Assembly (NCBI GenBank): GCA_003008705.1
Contig: PDUO01000012.1
Span: 758,870 to 822,869 of the forward strand
From: Pezicula radicicola
Lineage: Eukaryota > Ascomycota > Leotiomycetes > Helotiales > Dermateaceae
Direction of reading: 5' to 3'
DNA length: 64,000 nucleotides
The first letter of the stretch is position 1, and every line of letters begins with the position of its first letter. A program made the position numbers and the translations under genes. Below, piece after piece: positions 34,379 to 46,411 of this stretch. The notes beneath the pieces were generated by a model. It did no database searches. It was not told where the DNA came from and saw only the letters and a list, made by a program, of their open reading frames with translations.

Positions 34379-35741
34379 CTTGACGAGCTTCCTGAGAGAG
34401 TGGTGGCGGTCTTGAGAAAGTTTCTTTGAGGGTTGAAAGTAAAGAAGTCTGTCTGGCTCTGAGGTGAGTGATCTAAAGAACGAACTTCATGTGATGAAGA
34501 AAGAAGAGACAGTGAGATGGAGGAGAAGAAGATGAGTTGAAGTACTACTCGAGATCTGGAAAGAATCTGGAAGGAGAATACGTTTAGGAATAATAGGAGT
34601 ATTAAGATTGTTCGGCGGGCTCTGAGAGAGTCAGAGTCTCCGGGTGATACTCAAGAACAATAGTAAGTCATGATAGCATAGTCGGGAGTGAGTTTTGGTG
34701 TTCAGATTGTTGGATCCCACAGCGATCGTCGGGTCGCAGGTACATATTGTTCTGGCCAACTATATTCCTGAAGTGAAGCCATTAAGGAGGGGGTTTATAA
34801 CAGAAGTTATGAGATCTGAGAACAATGGAAAGACATGTGGACAATTAGATCCAGAAGCATTTGCCCGACTGGGGCCTTGAAAACCGCGCTAAATCCTTGA
34901 TATTGTTCTCTCGTAGCCCCCTTGTTAGATTTCGGCAAAGTCGCTTGACTTTGGCTGCAGCGGCGCGGGACGAGGGAGGCGAGGCGCAGGTGAATTGAAA
35001 TATGATGAGACTTGTCATAAAGATGAACATGAGTCCGTCTGAATACATCACATAATGTCAGTGATACACTTGAGGAGAAGTGTTGTACTCAGCTGGAAGT
35101 TTGCACTTTGTTTAGCGACACGCCATTTAGTCATGTGACCATGGCATTCTCTTCAGACCCTCCCTTCAAAGAACAAAGCAAGCCAGAGCTTAAGTTAGTT
35201 TGCAATGTACTATACGAACATAGCAGAATCCTCGCCAGACTGTGCTTGAAGGGCCTAAGGGAGACAATGCAGTTAGTGTCGGTGAGGTCTGTGAGCTCAA
35301 AAATAACACTACCCGGCCGTCTTCATCCTCGGAGCTACTGTCGACGACTTGGTGGTAGATATGTTGTACAACTCGAGGAGGTATTTTCCGGTGTAAGGAA
35401 GTATGGCCATCGACGTTATCTTCGGGCGCTGTAAAACAGCCGGAATCGTTGTCCAAGTGCTCAGTTCGCCCTTCGATTGCTTCAACTATGAGCGGCTAGC
35501 AAAGCGTTGCCAATGCCTCACAAAGCTTTCGGAAGATGCTACATAGATAGCTGCAGTAGATAAGGGAATAGTGTTTTTATTAAACACTGAAAATGGGTAT
35601 CGATGCAAGGACAAACAGACGAAAAATATCGAGCATCGGGAAGACGATTCAAAGTAGGCAAGCAATATCCAACGCTCAATAATGCTGTACACAAAATCCG
35701 AAACGCTCAATCTTCCCAAATAGATCCCAGGACTCATCTGA
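34379..35741. other. Promoter side of ste2 and 3' flank of the PRXL2-like gene
   Basis: 1.36 kb between two genes that are both on the minus strand. The first 250 bp upstream of ste2 are purine-rich on the plus strand, so the leader is CT-rich. Frames at 34695-34880 and 35108-35434 lack any recognisable domain. I see nothing else in it. Confidence 0.45.
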
Positions 35742-36899
35742 CTATGACCGTGTAGCTTCCATCAATTTATCACTGCTCTGCCTCCCACTATCCTCAGCTA
35801 TGCTTCCGTTCTTGCTCGTAGTACTCAAGCCCGTGCCTTTCCGGGTGCGCAACGCTTTCGTCCAGCGCTTGTTGCTGGCTCCTGGCGTGCCAAAACCATC
35901 TAGCCCGAGGACCTCTCTTAATTCCGGGATTTCGACGTGGTCCCTGGTGTTCCTCATACGATGGCACCATGTGACTCTCTTCTCCTCCGCACACCCACCC
36001 TCGTTTCCAAGATTGCTTCCCAATCCGTTCGTTGCGCCATTCTCACCAATCTGTTTGTTGTCGTCGCTGGCGTCCCCTACAGCAGGCGAAGATACAGGTG
36101 TTGTCATATTTACAGGCTCGAATAGAAACTCTCCGCCCACTTGCTGGTAGTCGCCTCCTTGGAATGCCATACCACCTTTCAGATGCTTCAGACTTTGCAC
36201 CATGCTCTTCACCATTCCATTAAAGAGACCGCTTCGTTGGTAATCTGGTCGCGTACCTAGATTCAGGGTTCTCATCATTCCAAGCTCATCATATAATCGT
36301 TTCGTGGGATCTGCGTATATTGGGAATGGGCAGCCGGTCGTCTCTTGGTACATAGGTATTAATTGTGGGCTTCCGCAACCGACGACGGCGATAAATGTGG
36401 GTGTCTGTAATTGGAGGAGGGAGTCTTCGGTGACGGAGGCGGTTACGCTGCGCAGATACTCTTGACATTGCTGGAGAAACTGTAAGTAAAATGTCTGGAT
36501 TTCACACTTAAACTAGGGACTCACTCCACAAAAGAAGTGTCTTATAAATATCACCAATACCCTCCGAGCAGTATTTGGTCCAGTATACAAGTTCTTGAAA
36601 GGGATGGTCTTTCCATCCTTGTCTAATACCGAGTAGTTCTCGATTTTTTTGAGGGTTGCTTGCGAGGGCAGATCATCGTTGGTGTTTACGTCGCCTGAGA
36701 ATTCGGCGGCCTCATCTACACCATGAAATTTTTGGTTGCTAGAAGTTTCTGTGTTCGTGGTATCGATCGATGTCTTTGGCAGTTTGGTCGCCGCTGAGCT
36801 GTCTAGAGGGGAGCTGCCATTTGTTGCTGTTGTGGTTTCGAGAGGCTTGGACTCTTTTGTGGCGCCATTTACAACAGGAGAGTCTGAAGAGATAGCCAT
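35742..36899 (-). CDS. PRXL2/AhpC-TSA-type thioredoxin-fold protein
   Basis: Two exons, 36899-36525 and 36470-35742, encode 367 residues. The thioredoxin-like fold occupies about residues 85-205. It includes YSVLDKDGKTIPFKNLY, then VLVIFIRHFFCG, the junction, QCQEYLR, then TFIAVVGCGSPQLIPMYQETTGCPFPIYADPTKRLYDELGM. The 54-nt intron is GTGAGT...CAG. Choosing the acceptor that starts the second exon with CAA gives the redox-type motif CGQC. An acceptor 9 nt upstream is also in frame but would give CGFLQQC. The N-terminal about 80 residues and the C-terminal about 160 are Ser/Thr/Asn-rich and look disordered. This matches the fungal PRXL2/AAED1-like proteins of the AhpC/TSA_2 family, thought to be thiol-disulphide proteins; the substrate is unknown. 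The start is the ATG giving MAISSDSPVV. Confidence 0.85.
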
Positions 36900-39445
36900 T
36901 ATGATGGAGGACAACTTGGAGTATGTATTTAGTTATACTGAGAAGGAAGAGGTTTGGATGATGGCATGGGCAGATTTCCGCACAGGTAGTCTTAAGTATT
37001 TCTTCATCATAGAGGGACGCGCGCCAGGGAAAGTCTCAGCTCTTTGCACCGAGGCATTCTGGGTTTCACAGCCAGGGCAATGCACCCGCAGTGATTGGCT
37101 GAGAGCAATGACGCAGTTCAACAGCTCACCAGCTGTTGGATTTAACCTTAAATTTCTTTGCGACTCCCAACGGGAACATACGGGCCGCTTTCTGGAAGAC
37201 AACATCTTGAAGAAAGGAAGCATTTTCTTTTTTCTCTTTTTTTTTCCTCTTCTTCTTTTATCTTTTCTGCTCATCTTCACCTGATCAGCTCCTATTCCTG
37301 TTCGTGTGTTTCCGTCCATCTTCTTCTGTGCCTGCGTTCCATCTCAAGAGTACCGTAGAAATAAATCTCTCTGTTCGGAAGCTCGACTACCTGGGGGGGT
37401 CTCTTCCTGCATGTCCAGCATATGCGCAGTGCGTTAGCGCACCTAACGAGGGGGTTTTCCAATCTGGATACGAGGGCAGATTGCGATGCCACGGTCTGTC
37501 TCTCCTTGTACGAAAGATACGGTACGGAAGCACAAGAGGCAAAGAATGCAACGACAGCGACTACTGGCTTATTTCTTTCCTTTTTTCCTCGTCGCACGTC
37601 AGCTTGCGACACATGGAGCCTCCGAAGCAGTGAGGATAGAGCCCACACTGTAACGCACGCAGTGCCAAGACTGATCTTCAGAGACAGGACAGAGAGGAGC
37701 TCCTTTCTAACATTTGAAGTCACAGCAAAAACCCGCATAGTTGGAAAGCACCTGTTTTCTTCCTAGTCTCATGAACTTGGCACTCCAGTGATGGGACGGG
37801 AGTGATTGTCGATTACAAAGATCGCTCTCTCCCTGGTCATCGAGTCGCATACTGGTATCACGGTGGGAAATCGCGCTAAGCTGTAAAAGACAGAGGTGGT
37901 AACGGTACCTCTAGCTTCTCCGAGTAAGCTGGGATAGTGGGACGGCCAATTCCTATTCCATCGAGGGGATTTCTGTTGTGTGCTTTCTAGCGCTGTCAGG
38001 CTGCGCCCTGCACTATCCTCAGAACATCGAGAATGCAACAAGTTGAGTCGGTGTGGTCTGCAGGGTATTTCGTAAGAAGATGTCAACATTCCCATTGATG
38101 ATTGGGGACATTTTCCCGTCCTGCATTTTGGCTGACCATTGCACTGAGAATCAGGTTGCTTATCAGCCAACACGACTGAAAAAGACCTCAAATGCATCAG
38201 CAACGCTCTTTAATAGGTTGGTAACATATGCTTGAGATAAGTGTCACACAGTAGACACATCTTGGTCCTCCACAACCACAGCCACCATTGCGCGCCAATC
38301 CTGGCAAGACACCTGAAGAGCGAAGTAACCAGCTGTGAAAAGAGTTCACGCCGAAGACTACAGACAATGCCGAGAAAGGCTTCGATGGCTGCACTCACAT
38401 GCTGGACTTTGAGTGCAGGTTCCAACCCAAGCTTACTACGTGGTCTTTGGCTTACTTATTTCCAGTGCTAGTAATAAGGGGGAGCACAAAAAACGACGTC
38501 TGGCTCTTGTCCTAGGAAGTTGTGGTCGTACTTAGCAACTGCTACTTCTCTGCAGGCGCCGAACAACCAAATTTGAAGCTGGCTATCTATGCTCACCAGT
38601 CAGCATCGCGTACAAACAAATGGGTTCCGGACAGCGCCTCAATGGAGCTATTAACCTATCTTTCCAAATGCGGAAAGCTGAAAACCAATAATTTGGATAA
38701 GAATCCCAGTCAACTGCAACCCCTAGAGCTTTAGCGAGCGGGCGAGCGATCCACGAAGCCCTGTAGCGAGCGCGTCGGGCTGCAACCTCATTCATCCCAC
38801 TTCCAAAGCGAATTCCTGTGCGAAGAGGCTAGCTGTTGTAGGATTAATATGTGGACTGCCGCCCATCACTATCTGCTCTCGTCCAGAGATGGCATCCTCC
38901 ACACGTCACTGTTTGGTTCCATTTCTCCACAATCACGATTGAAGGCTCTAGAGCTCGCATGGCTAGGACTATCAGAGGTCCGCTGCAAAGAAAGATAGGG
39001 ATGCATTTCATTCAAAATCTTTCAGCTCTGCTGAAATGTACGAATTTTTTCTCCTTCTATCTTTGTTTTCTGCATCATTTTTGCCTCGATAATACTACGT
39101 TGTTTTCTGTTTGTTGATCTCTTTGTGTGTGACATCTTACGCTCGAGTTTAGAACTCTACGCAAGTCCTTGGAGATAGTCCCCACACCTTGGTGAATTTA
39201 CTGGAATTGAAGAAGCAAGAATTTTATTTGTCATTCTGTACCTGTCGATCTTCGTTATGCCGGTGTACGATCAAAATCTCACGAGGTAACAGTGTAAGCA
39301 GCTAACCTCAACGCTTGACGTCGTGGCTGTGGTAACAACTGGTATGCTCTGCGGATTCAATTCATAGAAGAAGTCTTGACTGCTTTTACATCCACGGAAG
39401 GAGCCTTATCATCCGCGGGCCTATTGTCAATAGTTCAAGGAATAT
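36900..39445. other. 2.5-kb interval without a supported gene
   Basis: Frames of 100-180 codons occur on both strands between 36736 and 37766 and at 37769-38203, but they overlap one another, start without context and show no family. The first 500 bp are promoter or leader of the gene ending at 35742; a T/C-rich run at 37200-37290 fits that. I see no RNA gene or repeat array. Confidence 0.45.
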
Positions 39446-40817
39446 ATGAAGCGATTTATCTCGAGGTATATTTTGCCTAGACGGTTAGTTTCTGGATCAC
39501 GGCTACACAACTCTCAAGTACTAATGTTACTGAAGGACCTCTGATGAAGCAAAGACCAAGCACCGTCATGGGGACATTGTAGGGAAGGTCAAGAGCGAAG
39601 GGGTCTGTATCAGAGAACCACAGGTCGGCCATAGATTTTCAGGTCTCAATTTTGAGACCAAGACAAAGCAGAAGCCTGTGAGATCTTTGGCTCCTCCTCA
39701 CGAAGGACTAGCACGTTCAAAACCTCCAAGATTCCCAACTCCACCATATGGTTCATCGTGCAATATCTACAGCAGCGTCGACTCCAAACCTCCCAGCCAC
39801 AGTAATGTTTGCAGCCTCCAGCGAACACCATCAAACGGCAAGGATGTTCCTCTTCCATCAGGATCGAGCACACCAGTGAGCTCTGAAGACAGCGAGACAA
39901 ATGAGACCGACTACTTGTTAGTTAAGGACGATAACGAAAGTGCCTTCACTTCGTTATCCCCAACTGAGCCCGAGATACCTAAAATTATAGTAACTGCACC
40001 AAGCATATATGAGCAAGCCCCAGAAGAACAAGACCAAAACCTTGGAAACTTAGCCGGCGCTAAGGCTAGTACTCTCAGTGTCACATCGATATACACCACC
40101 ACCTCCGCTCCGTCATTTGCGCCCGACGACTACTTGTTTGATGACAACTTCCTCATGCCACCTTGCCCTGAGAATCTTTTAGATCAACGTAGATATAGAC
40201 GAGCTCGCGAGCACCGGGAAGTAAAGAAATGGCTCATTGAGTTCCTGAACAACAAAGGTCATCAATTCCCTAACAAATTACGGTGTCGTGTGATGGAAAT
40301 CTATGGGATCGCCCATTACGACCTTGCGCCAGGAGCCGTAGCAAAATTCAATGACGAACCACAAGATGAAGGCATAGCTTTGAACTATGCAGATAATTTT
40401 GAGGCTGTCGAGGGGGGAAACACCAATGCACAACTTCTACGGATCCTGAGAGCTTTCTTTAGATCGCAAATTCAAGACATTACACCAAAGAACAATTTTA
40501 CTGATCCATTTCCAACTCTTACTTTGGAACGAGAAACTCCAAACAGGCACTCTTCGCTTAAAAAAGGCATCTCTCCCAGTTGTTCCGTACCCGGTACCCA
40601 AGCCAACTCTCTTGCACAAATCCCAGAACTCGAGTTGCCGATATATGATTCTGAGAAGGGAAAACCTCATGCTTTGAAGAAGAAAAGTCAGAGTTCTATG
40701 GGAAAGCAGACGAGGGATAAGAGGCATAATATTATTTCCGGGACTTTTGGGGCAATGAGGGAGGCGTTGGGTGGGAGACCTAAGATCAAAAGGGGGCAGA
40801 ATTATAATGATGCCTGA
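39446..40817 (+). CDS. Fungal protein of unknown function
   Basis: Proposed two exons, 39446-39465 and 39536-40817, joined by a 70-nt intron (GTATAT, branch site TACTAAT, acceptor AAG), encode 433 residues. The second exon's frame has no usable ATG near its 5' end but reads as protein from 39536, so a short first exon (MKRFIS) is needed; this part is inferred. Residues 70-220 are Ser/Thr/Pro-rich with acidic patches. The most ordered segment lies near residues 235-330: RRYRRAREHREVKKWLIEF, then LRCRVMEIYGIAHYDLAPGA and QLLRILRAFFRSQIQDI. The C-terminus is very basic (KKKSQSSMGKQTRDKRHN). I do not recognise the family, and I see no membrane helix or catalytic motif. Confidence 0.62.
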
Positions 40818-41718
40818 TCCAATCTCTTTTAATATTGTGATTTCTTTTGTCATGTAGTATGGTATTAAAAGAAAGGAAAGATAGAATGAGTTTTGGGATA
40901 AGCAAGCTGCTGCGTGGAATTTTGAGAATCTTTCCTATTTTGCGAGGTCAAAAAAGATTATGCTATTAGCCCTTCGTATATCTGTGACTAGGACCTCAGT
41001 TATGGTTGTTGTGAAAGGCTATAGTATAACAGAAATATCAGCTAATTTCAATCCTATTAAGAAGGTGAGTCTATGTAATGCACTTCTTTCCATTTCTTGC
41101 ATTTCTCCTCGTCGTTCTTGAATAGGTATTTATGCTAGACGAAGAATAACAACTATCGTCAGACATCTAAACAACTTTGGAATTGAGGGCAATACGGATA
41201 TCAAGACCACTGTTCACAATAAAATTCTGTCAACTTAAACTAATTACTTAGTGTTGGTAATTATCTAGATGTTAAATCTATTCTGTTGTTGTCAATTTAT
41301 AAGCTTTATGTATATCAAATAGATACCTAGATTAAGTTACTCAAATCAAGTGAGGTACTGGGTTCAAAAAGGTGATATAGTGACACAACAAATGAGTTAC
41401 TGTAGTCAGGCGGTAGTGAGTGCCCGCCTGCATTCCATAGAAAGTTTTCTAGTTCTATAGATATATGTACTGTAGGGACGAGTATTTCGTTATTAAAGTG
41501 ATTGAAAGACATTTATTTTCATCAAGTCCATTGGAGAAGAAGTTATAACAAAAATAAAGCATTTCCATTTCGAGACAACCCTATTAGGTTTATATGAACC
41601 CATCTATTTATTTCTCATTTATCTTAATGTCGTATCTACATCTACGATCTCCATTACTGAACCAAACCAGATCAGAACTTCTTAATTCTTCATTCATCAA
41701 TCTCACAACAACAATAAC
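40818..41718. other. AT-rich interval between convergent genes
   Basis: 900 bp, mostly AT-rich. At 41330-41410 strings such as GTTACTCAAATCAAGTGAGG belong to the dispersed CAAGT/GTTAC repeat family seen at 31927-32640. No gene is supported. Confidence 0.5.
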
Positions 41719-43409
41719 TCACTCCAACCTCAAAGTTCTATCCCACCAAAACCCACACTCCCTCACCATCCACTCATCATCCACAACCTTGGTCACAGTC
41801 CCAAGATTCCCCCCACCAGCAAGTTCATTATTCCCATCTCCAAAAAGAAGTATCTTCTTTCCATCACTACCATTATAAACCGGCCATTCAATCCTTCCCT
41901 CCAGCCTTCTTCCTTTTTGGGTACTTGCAGAAGAAGAAGAGGAAGAAGAAGGTACAAGATTTGGATTTCCAGTACAGATAAAAGATGTCCAATATGCATG
42001 CATAGTTTCAGAAAGTAATGATAGGGTTGGCGTAAGATTGAAACTATGTGTTGCGAAATCACAATGATCGCCATGATTACAATCTCCATTTGGACCGGCT
42101 GATACGGCGAAATGGTAGAGGTATACTGGTGCTGAATTGGTATTATCTTTAGACAGGAAATTGGCAGTTTGGCGAACGGGTGCTACGTATGCGAAATGAC
42201 CGTATGCTTGTTCTAATCTCTTGAATTGTGCGCCTAATCCTGGACGAGTTTCTTTGAATGGTGAGGAGGGATTGGTGGTTGGGTCGGGATAGATCTTGTT
42301 GAGGGAGAGGAGATCGGAAGGTGAGAGATCGGGGAGGAGTGTGCGGAAGAAATTTGTGAAGTCCAAGGATGAGGAGGCTGTTTGAGGGACGAATACTGCT
42401 CCTTCGTTTGTGTTGAAACCTGTTAGGATGGGAACTTTTTGGTAGTTTCCTTGGAGCCAGCGTTTTATGGGGGAGATGGGTATCAGACTTCCTGGGGAGG
42501 TGTCGATTACGGGTTGGAAGGGCCAGAGTACAGATTCGTTGTAGTCCATGAAGGTTAGTACTGATGCTGATTCTATGGTGGCTACTGAGAGGGAACGTAG
42601 TGTTGTTAGGAGTTGGGATGAGCTAACTGATGCGCACCCTGCACACTCGAGGAAGGTTTGAAGTTGTTGTTGGTGGAGAGGATGGTTGTATGGATAGGTT
42701 AATCGTGCTGTTGGAGCGCCGGATTCTAGAATGGCCTTGTGGAAGAGACATGGTTGGGTGGGGTTCATAAGGTGGTGACCAATCTGAAGGCATATTAACA
42801 TTTGTGCTGTAGTGATCTTAAGTGTGTAAGTTGACTTACGGAGTGTGCTCCAGCACTAACGCCCATTATGGTCACATTATTCGGGTCACCGCCAAATTCA
42901 GCGATGTTCTCCTGAACCCACTGCAACAACAGAACCTGATCCAGGAGCCCCAAGTTCAAAGCCCCTTCTATTGGTAGAAAACCGAATGCTCCAAGCCGGT
43001 AATTGAAAGTAATGCCTAGCATCGGTTCGGATGACCATGCAACGAGCGATTCAATATTCCTCGTTTGAGCCGAACCGAAGTTGAAAGATCCTCCATGAAA
43101 GTGGACAACCACTGGCAATTTCTGGTTTGCATCTCGCTCCTTTGGTCTGAATACGTTGGCGTTTAGACAGTCTTCTCCCATGGGAACAGCATCTGGTGTG
43201 CCACTCGGACATCTTTGACCGTACTTCGAGGCATCAAATGTCTCTGTAGAAGGACTAACTTTCAATGGGGGCCTGAAGCGCCTTTCTCCTCCAGTTGAGA
43301 TTCCGTACGGGATGCCGAGGAATTGCTCGATGACTTTGGGTAAACCGCCTCTCGACAGTTCCGTGCCGAGGAAGGTTCCCTGCTTAAGGGTCACGGTTGG
43401 TCGTGCCAT
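41719..43409 (-). CDS. Type-B carboxylesterase
   Basis: Two exons, 43409-42840 and 42783-41719, joined by a 56-nt phase-0 intron (GTAAGT...CAG), encode 544 residues. The alpha/beta-hydrolase fold is of the carboxylesterase/cholinesterase family. The sequence shows QFLGIPYG near the N-terminus, EDCLNANVF, the oxyanion-hole motif HFHGGSFNFGS, and the nucleophile elbow GVSAG with Ser185 just before the intron. Late in the protein CNHGDHCDF is the place where this family carries the catalytic His. GFNTNEGAVF is near the usual acid residue. There is no signal peptide from the chosen ATG, so the enzyme is probably intracellular. The frame is open upstream to about 43469 but without ATG, so an upstream exon cannot be ruled out. 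Substrate unknown. A poly-Ser loop of seven residues lies near the C-terminal third. Confidence 0.9.
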
Positions 43410-44293
43410 CGTCGAGAATAATCTGCTTGTTCTGCTGAAATGTGCGTCAGCTGAGGCTCTTGGGAGCAAATGCGGTAGTAGATATTAGCACAACCCTGTC
43501 ATTTCCTCCTTTTCTTTGGAAAGTAAATGGAAGTGACTTCTGGTCACAGTAGGAGAGTAGGTAAAAGTAAGAATCTAATGATAAATTAAAGGAACAAGGA
43601 GCAACTTGCCTCGCTAACTTTGGGGCAGCACGAATTCTTCTAGTTGAGGATGGCTTTTTTTTTTTGGAAAATAGAGAGCATAAAAAAAGAGCCCAGAATG
43701 TTGAGTTTTGTTCCCAGGAACTGAGATATGGCTTTCGTACCTCGCCTCTCAATTACTCCCCCCGAGTATACCGGGTAGGCAGACACTCAGTTTTCAGGGT
43801 CGGCGTTCAGATTAATGTCCGCACGGCACAGGCAGGCATCCCCAGTGTCCAGTGAGCTGTTGGAGAAAGATTTGAATCGGACTGGAATGGCATCAAATTG
43901 CACTGTGTGGCTAATCCAGTACCCAAAGATTATTAGAACCTCATAATCTGTGCAGAAAGGCGTGCAAACGATTGTGCAAATGATTGTGCATAAGATGTGA
44001 TGTGCAGGTGAAGGGTGTTCATATTATCAATCACGTGCTGTGGCTTGACTCGCTCCAACCCCTGGCTCGCTCTTTGTTTATCCCTGTCGTCCAGCGCATC
44101 GTTGTTTACCTTCAATATTTTGTTTTTGATAAGCTTCACTTCACTGTCTCGCCTTCGGAACCAAACACCAATTGCGGGACTTCACAATACCCCTCTATTG
44201 CACATAAACGTATGCATACATACTCAGCAAACATACATTAATCGAAAACTATACTTGAGTCTCTACCTCCGCTGGCCACCGCGTGCCATTACA
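43410..44293. other. Divergent interval between the esterase and the TinC-like gene
   Basis: 884 bp between two divergent start codons. TTCACTTCACTG and CT-rich stretches before 44294 fit a leader. An open frame runs into the next gene from 44015 but has no protein-like character before 44294. Confidence 0.5.
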
Positions 44294-46411
44294 ATGGAGT
44301 CCGACAACCTAAAGACGGCTTCTCTCTACATCAACAATCAACTTCTATCCCGTGGCCTACTTCGAAATGGGCAGACAATTGAATTTGCACGTCCAGATAA
44401 GGATTCAGGTGGGGTCGAAGGGACCATGGGACGCATTATGAGTGTTGTGAATGATCTCATATTGCGACGTGATGTAAGTTCCCCCAACTACCCCACGTAC
44501 CAATTCTTTTCAATGCAAAATCGTTCGCTGACTTCAGTACTTCAGCGCGATGCTACGCAACGCGAATCCCTTGCCCAGACAGTGCGTGCTCTGCGAGCTG
44601 ATGCCCTCCGGCAGACCACCGAACTCGAACGCCTGACCATAAAGCATACGGAATCACAACGAAAACTTGGGCTGGCAGATGCCTCTGAACGTGCATTGAA
44701 AATTCAGATTCGAAGTGCTGAACAAGCTGCCCGAGGAATGAAGGAAGAAATGGGTCGGATGAAACTCTTAGTTGGTCAGACACGGGCACAATGTGCTAAC
44801 GAGATACGTAAGAGAGAGAGGGTTATTGAAGGCATGAAGAAGCACGTAGCAGAAGGAGGAAGGCCCAGAGGAAGTGGGAAAGCTCCAGGGGTTACTACAA
44901 TTACTGTCACAGCGGGTGTGGGTGCGGAAGCAGGAAATTCTAGGACTGTTGCAACGGACGATACTGGCTACGATTTACGCATGGAGACAAATGAGTTTCT
45001 CACAGAGTTGGCGCGGGGCCTGAGTGAAGAAAATGAAAGTCTAGTTGGTTTGGTCAGACGGACTGTCAAGACATTGCAGACTATATCCGGTTGTGACAAG
45101 GAGGGAACAGAGGAGGAGGGCATGGTCGTTCAGGATGAATCTGCTTACGAAAACCTTGCCCTGGAAATGGATGAAGTTATTGAGCATCTACGGCACCTAT
45201 TGACAAACCCATCATTCGTACCCTTAGAGGAGGTTGAGGTCAGAGAAGAAGAAATCATTCGTCTACGCGAAGGCTGGGAGAAAATGGAAGGACGATGGCG
45301 TGAGGCTGTCCAATTGATGGAGGGCTGGAGGAAACGAATGGCAAGAAGTGGACAGACCGTCAACTTAGATGAGCTAAAGTTAGGCCTCAGTCTAAGTCCC
45401 ATCAGAATAGAAGAATCCGAAAGAAAGTATGAGCTGTCAACACTCGAGGAGGAGGAGGGCGAAGGGGATACCCAGGCAGATATCGATGCCATGGATGACT
45501 CCGGCATCCCTTCACCTGAACCGGAACTTGACGTGGAGGACTATGACTCAGAGTCCAGTCTTTTCGAAGAGGAACCGATAGAAGAAGTATCCGAGGAGGT
45601 CACAGAAGAATCACCGGTGGATGAACAGCAGGAGGAAGATTTTTCACTTAATAGTGTCTCATCAATGTCTCCTGGTCCTCCGCCTCAACTGTCGCCGTTG
45701 CGCGAGATACAGTGCAACAGAGGACCAAGCGATCCCAAGCAGTCATGTTTCACGACCATTGTGGAAGAGAATACGTTGGAACTTCTGAACCTTGAAAAGT
45801 CTTCCTCGGCTGTCAACCCAAAATTAACAACACCTCAGTCTCAACACCGAAAACCGTCCTCCCAGCTCTCTGTATGCTCATCAGACGAAATATCACTATT
45901 GAAGACATCTTCAAAGTCTTCTCCTCTCAAGATCTCGAACCCGTCCATCAGCTCTTTATCTACACCAAGACTACAAATGAACTCATCGAGTAGACTACCG
46001 CGCCCGAGAGAGAATTTAGCTCCACAACAGAGCCCGCTTACCATGGCGTCCATAGCAGCTAAATTAGCTGCGACCGAAAGAGAGGCTGATGCGGCGAGAG
46101 TCAGGGCCAAGATAAAGGCCGCAAAACTAAGTCGTGCAAAACCATCAAAAGGCACGCCATCTTCAGAAGCTACTAAATTGAAGCCTCCACCTCAGCGCAG
46201 GCAGGAAGCCGAGGAGATAGAGCCCACCAAAGAGGGTGCTACGACAACCAAATCCGAGGAAAATAATGAGAAGGAAGCGCCTAGTGCGAGGAAGAGGAAG
46301 GCCTCTGGGAGAGGTCAAGGGGGAAGAGCTTCCAGGAGAAGGAGCACATTAAGCCCCTGGGAGCTGGAGAGTCTGATCCTCGGTAAAATTGATGGGTCAC
46401 CTGCTAAGTGA
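44294..46411 (+). CDS. TinC/ADIP-type coiled-coil protein
   Basis: Two exons, 44294-44473 and 44546-46411, joined by a 72-nt intron (GTAAGT...CAG), encode 681 residues. The intron length is a multiple of three and contains no stop, so a retained form would add 24 residues. The N-terminus MESDNLKTASLYINNQLLSRGLLRNG is the conserved start of the afadin/alpha-actinin-binding (ADIP) family. Coiled coils cover about residues 60-180 and 240-310. The second half is acidic (EEEEGEGDTQADID, EEPIEEVSEEVTEES) and then Lys/Arg-rich (RKRKASGRGQGGRASRRRST). Relatives are Aspergillus TinC, found through its interaction with the mitotic kinase NIMA, fission-yeast Msd1 and animal SSX2IP. These act at spindle poles and microtubule-organising centres. 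The role here is inferred from that family. Confidence 0.78.
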   Translation: MESDNLKTASLYINNQLLSRGLLRNGQTIEFARPDKDSGGVEGTMGRIMSVVNDLILRRDVSSPNYPTYQFFSMQNRSLTSVLQRDATQRESLAQTVRALRADALRQTTELERLTIKHTESQRKLGLADASERALKIQIRSAEQAARGMKEEMGRMKLLVGQTRAQCANEIRKRERVIEGMKKHVAEGGRPRGSGKAPGVTTITVTAGVGAEAGNSRTVATDDTGYDLRMETNEFLTELARGLSEENESLVGLVRRTVKTLQTISGCDKEGTEEEGMVVQDESAYENLALEMDEVIEHLRHLLTNPSFVPLEEVEVREEEIIRLREGWEKMEGRWREAVQLMEGWRKRMARSGQTVNLDELKLGLSLSPIRIEESERKYELSTLEEEEGEGDTQADIDAMDDSGIPSPEPELDVEDYDSESSLFEEEPIEEVSEEVTEESPVDEQQEEDFSLNSVSSMSPGPPPQLSPLREIQCNRGPSDPKQSCFTTIVEENTLELLNLEKSSSAVNPKLTTPQSQHRKPSSQLSVCSSDEISLLKTSSKSSPLKISNPSISSLSTPRLQMNSSSRLPRPRENLAPQQSPLTMASIAAKLAATEREADAARVRAKIKAAKLSRAKPSKGTPSSEATKLKPPPQRRQEAEEIEPTKEGATTTKSEENNEKEAPSARKRKASGRGQGGRASRRRSTLSPWELESLILGKIDGSPAK

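Noticed and set aside
37292..38203. Overlapping frames of 109-148 codons on both strands
   Set aside because: No domain, no consistent splice sites, and mutual overlap; best read as non-coding.
44015..44293. N-terminal extension of the TinC-like gene
   Set aside because: The frame is open by chance; the conserved protein start is at the ATG at 44294, and the upstream residues look like translated leader.
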